A stretch of 64,000 nucleotides of DNA from Prorocentrum cordatum. Its lineage: Eukaryota; Sar; Dinophyceae; Prorocentrales; Prorocentraceae. The notes under the pieces are model-generated. The model ran no database searches, was not told the DNA's origin, and saw nothing but the letters and a program-made list of their open reading frames with translations. The stretch's first letter is position 1, and each line of letters begins with the position of its first letter. Positions 60,944 to 64,000 of the stretch are shown here, piece by piece. The DNA is taken from NCBI GenBank assembly GCA_963575745.1, contig CAUYUJ010015766.1, positions 90,001-154,000 of the forward strand, written 5' to 3'. Made by a program: the position numbers and the translations under genes.

Positions 60944-63900
60944 ATGAGCAATGTTTCACCCGTTTCACCGGCAGTCGGCCCTACTGCCCGTATGAACCAC
61001 GACCAGCTGCGAATTCGTTCTTGCCAACACTCGTCCGCAGCAGCCGGCAATGCTGCTGTATTATTTCATCCTGCTCCCCGGCATTCCAGTAGAGCTGAGG
61101 AGGCGCTTCGGTTACGCGGGGGCCCCCTTCGTCCTTGCTCTCGGCAGCTCTGGGTGGCGTCCTGGAACGTGGAGGGCTACACGGACTCAAAGCAGCTAGA
61201 GCTGGAGTGGCACATGACCCACCTCAACGTCGACATTCTTTGCGTCCAAGAGACGAAAAGACGCACAAGGCCGGGTGCGACTATCATGTCTCAGAAAGCT
61301 GTTTCCTTACCATCTTCTCCGGCACCGCCGCAGACCAGGAGGAGACGGCCGGGGTCGGTTTCATTGTCGCCCTTCGTCTTCGCCACAGCGTGGTCGGCTT
61401 CAGACAGGAGACGGCCCGCATGGCTTACTTGAAGCTGCGAGTCGTTGACGGCAAGATGGTGGTCCGCAGCGCGTGCGCCCCACACAGCGGCAAAGCTTTT
61501 GAAGACCGGCGGGTTTTTTTACAACGACCTCAGTACTTTCCTTTCTGGTATATCGTCCCATGGTCCGCTACTGGTTCTGGGTGATTTCAATGCTCGGCTC
61601 CACCGCCGTTTCCCGCAGGAGGAGGGCATCATGGGCCCCTACGTGTTCGGCAATCCCACGGCTGATTACAATCCGGCTTCAATCGGAGCCTGCTGGCAGA
61701 GGTCTGCACCAGACACAGACTGTTCATAGGAAACGCGCGTTTCGATCACCCAGCTGACCAGCAGATCACATGCTACAACGTCGGGAAGACGCCGTCTGAC
61801 ATCCCCACACCTGAGAATTTTCGGACAGATGGACTTCTTGTTGATGTCACGGGAGTGGTTGGACAGCTTGATTTTCCTGACCAGTGACCGGCTGCGTGCT
61901 TTGGCTTCGCACCATTTTCTGGTATATGCTGACATCGACGTGGATGTCCCCAAGGAGTCGCGACCGCAGCCGGCCGCCCGGCGCGACCTGCGCGCCCTCC
62001 GCCTCCCCGGGGCATCAAAGCGGTTCGCCGCCGCCTTCGCCGACCGCGCAGAGGGGCTGGAGAGCAGCATGCCGGTGTCGACTGCATCTGACATCGAAGC
62101 CATCATGGAAGATTCTTTCTCCGTGGCCGCAGCCTCGGTCCCTACCCTGCCGGCGGCGCCGCGGAGGCCATGGGTCTCTGACCGCGGCATGGGCATTATC
62201 AAGAAGCGCGCGGACGCCAGGCGCCGCGGGGACGTGGCTGCCGAGAGCAGTCTGAATATGCAGGTGAAGCTGTCTGTCAGAAGGGACCGAGCAGAGTGGC
62301 TAGAGCACCTGCTCGCCACCGGCGATTGGGGTCAAGTTTGTAAATTGAGAAAAGGTTTTGCACCAAAGGTTGGCTGGCTGAGAGACTCGCAGGGTGGGCT
62401 AGTTGACTCCGATGCCCGCCAGGAGACAATGGCCGACTATCTCAGCAGCGTGCAGTGGGCCGCGCGGAACACTACTCCCATGCAGGCGGCTATGCTTGGC
62501 CCCGCGCTTCCGGTGGAAGTTGGGCCTGTGCAGGAATGGGAAGTCGTCGAAGCGGCAAAGGCGATGAATTGGGAGAAGGCCTGCGGCTCAGACGCTATCC
62601 CCGGGGACTTCTGGAAAGCCATTTGTTGCCGAGACTCGCCGGCGCGAGCTTGGGCCGTTGCGTTGTGTCATGGATGCTGGGAAGACGGCGAGATCCCGCT
62701 CAGCTGGCACGAGTCCTTGGTGATCGTCATCTTCAAGAAGGGCGACCCGTCTGCGTGCGAGAACTACAGGCCCATCTGCCTGCTGCAGGCCGCATATAAG
62801 CTCTTCGCAGCACTTCTCCTGCGCCGCCTGAAGCGAGCAGGGGCCGAAGACAGAATTCGGCGGACGCAGTTCGGGTTTAAATCAAAGCATGGCACCACAG
62901 ACGCCATCTTCATTGCGAGGCGCAAATTGGAGGAGGCGTTTGCGCGGCAGGACAAGCCGCTGGTGCTTCTTGCGTTTGACTGGGCTAAGGCGTTCGACAG
63001 CGTCATGCCCGATGCTCTCGTCGCAGCCCTGCGACGCTTCGGGCTGCCGGACAAGATGTTGCAGATTGTCGAGGTGATATGCGCCGGCAGGCATTTCGCA
63101 GTTCGCGGGGCTGGCAAAACCTCGGGGCAGCGGGGGCAGCAGGCTGGCATCTGCCGGGGTTGCCCCCTATCGCCGTTCTTGTTTGCCATTCTGATGACTG
63201 TCCTCCTCCAGGATGCGAAGGCTTCGCTCGGCGACGCCGCTGGCGACGTCAGCGACCTGGTGTGCGCGGGCGACGCGCTGATCGTCGCCCCGGGCGCTGC
63301 GGAGGCGGAGTTGTGCATGAAGGCCATCTCGGACGCTGGCGCCAACTACGGTCTGAAGTACAACTGGAAGAAGCTGGAGGTCATGGTCACAGGGTGCAAC
63401 GCCGCTGCCATGGTCATGCCGGACGGCTGCCCAATCCCAGAAAAAGAAGAGCATGGTGTACTTGGGGAGCGTCCTGACGTCCGACGGGTCCGTCGGAGCA
63501 GAGCTGAGCCGGCGGGTTGGCCTCGCCCGATCCGTTTTTGACTCTTTGCAGCGCGTCTGGTCTCACTCTTCTCTGTCGACCAAGCGGAAGCTTACTATAT
63601 ACGCAGCATGTGTTGAATCGACGCTCCTATATAGTCTCCACACGTCTTGGTTACGTCAGCACGAGTTATCGAGATTGAATGCGTTTCAGGCGCGGTGCCT
63701 GCGTAAAGTTTTAGGCATAGCGCATTCATATGTCAGTCGCGTCTCCAACGCCGAGGTCCTACAGCGAGCCCGGCGCACCAAGCTCAGCGACCTTCTGTTG
63801 CAGCGGCAATTGATTTTGTTTGGTGATATTGCGCGCAAGTGCAACGACCACCCTGTCAGGCAAGTCGTTTTCCAACCTTCCTCCTCCAACTTGACGCAGC

Positions 63901-64000
63901 AGCCCGGCCGCCGGAAGAGGGGCAGGCCCCGGCAGGCGTGGGCGTCAGAATTGTATAAGCATGCGCAGCGTATTTGTCGTGATGCCAGTTGCAGCGTAAG
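60944..64000 (+). pseudogene. LINE-D ORF2, EEP endonuclease and RT, partial
   Basis: From the ATG at 60944 the frame reaches the EEP domain: LWVASWNVEGYTD (Asn), DILCVQETK (Glu), LLVLGDFNARL (Asp-x-Asn), FGQMDFLL-like end. RT follows at 61829-63440: VIVIFKKGDPSACENYRP, LLAFDWAKAFDSV (motif A), GICRGCPLSPF (motif B, usual Q replaced by R) and DLVCAGDALIV (motif C, usual Y-A-D-D is C-A-G-D). From 63444 a new frame stays open to 64000 with MVYLGSVLTSDG and LRKVLGIAHSYVSRVSN, the usual LINE C-terminal region. Four frameshifts (61256-61259, 61514-61520, 61818-61821, 63441-63445) all fall in homopolymers. Confidence 0.75.

Larger units (their letters stand above)
59288..64000 (+). mobile_element. 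LINE-D, non-LTR retroelement running off the right edge
   Basis: Plus-strand element with a 5' UTR carrying 16-bp monomers, an ORF1 with coiled coil and RRM-like fold, then ORF2 with EEP endonuclease and RT. The left limit is uncertain: ATCCTGTTTGGGCCTC at 59288 weakly resembles the spliced leader and lies just after the 73-bp satellite. The 3' end lies outside the window. Confidence 0.75.

Overview
The window looks like dinoflagellate nuclear DNA. The grounds are high G+C, very long trinucleotide arrays (GAT, GGA), several multi-kilobase LINE-type retroelements, and matches to the dinoflagellate spliced leader (GTAGCCATTTTGGCTCAAG in its 3' part) at the 5' ends of those elements. I cannot name the species from sequence alone; a core dinoflagellate of the Prorocentrum/Suessiales kind is an inference. 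There is no bacterial operon, rRNA, tRNA or CRISPR array. Host coding content is limited to a few candidate exons.

Layout. 1-8.0 kb: GC-rich DNA with GA and GAT arrays, a degraded minus-strand RNase H-like retroelement fragment (4.05-5.64 kb), a 100-N gap inside a GAT array, and an AT-rich degenerate-triplet island (6.9-8.04 kb). 8.0-13.2 kb: G-rich and hexanucleotide repeats, a 160-bp palindrome, and a candidate 58-nt exon. 13.19-27.11 kb: LINE-A, minus strand, about 13.9 kb, bounded by a 12-bp direct repeat. It reads as one giant polyprotein: coiled-coil gag-like, Pro-rich, RNase H, EEP endonuclease, reverse transcriptase, zinc fingers, methyltransferase-like. Stops and frameshifts break it. 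27.1-27.8 kb: CAT/GAT array. 27.9-30.9 kb: LINE-B, minus strand, decayed, with tandem relict spliced leaders at its 5' end. 31-44 kb: dispersed repeats, minisatellites, foldbacks and three weak minus-strand exon candidates. 44-47.3 kb: GAT arrays, two copies of a composite repeat whose 83-bp units each encode a hairpin, and a 316-bp foldback inserted in one copy. 47.28-54.54 kb: LINE-C, minus strand, 7.26 kb, bounded by an exact 17-bp target-site duplication, with canonical order ORF1, EEP, RT, zinc knuckle, RNase H. 54.5-59.3 kb: a long pure GAT array, a candidate helicase exon, a third composite-repeat copy, and a 73-bp satellite. 59.3-64.0 kb: LINE-D, plus strand, with a 16-bp monomer array in its 5' UTR, an intact L1-like ORF1, and an ORF2 that runs off the right edge.

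How it fits together. The window is mostly retroelements nested in microsatellites. If LINE-A and LINE-C are removed together with one copy of each duplication, the flanks join into continuous trinucleotide repeat. The elements seem to be copied from trans-spliced mRNA, because spliced-leader-like sequence sits at the first bases of the two elements whose ends are fixed by duplications, and in tandem on LINE-B. All domain calls are from reading motifs by eye; no database search was possible.
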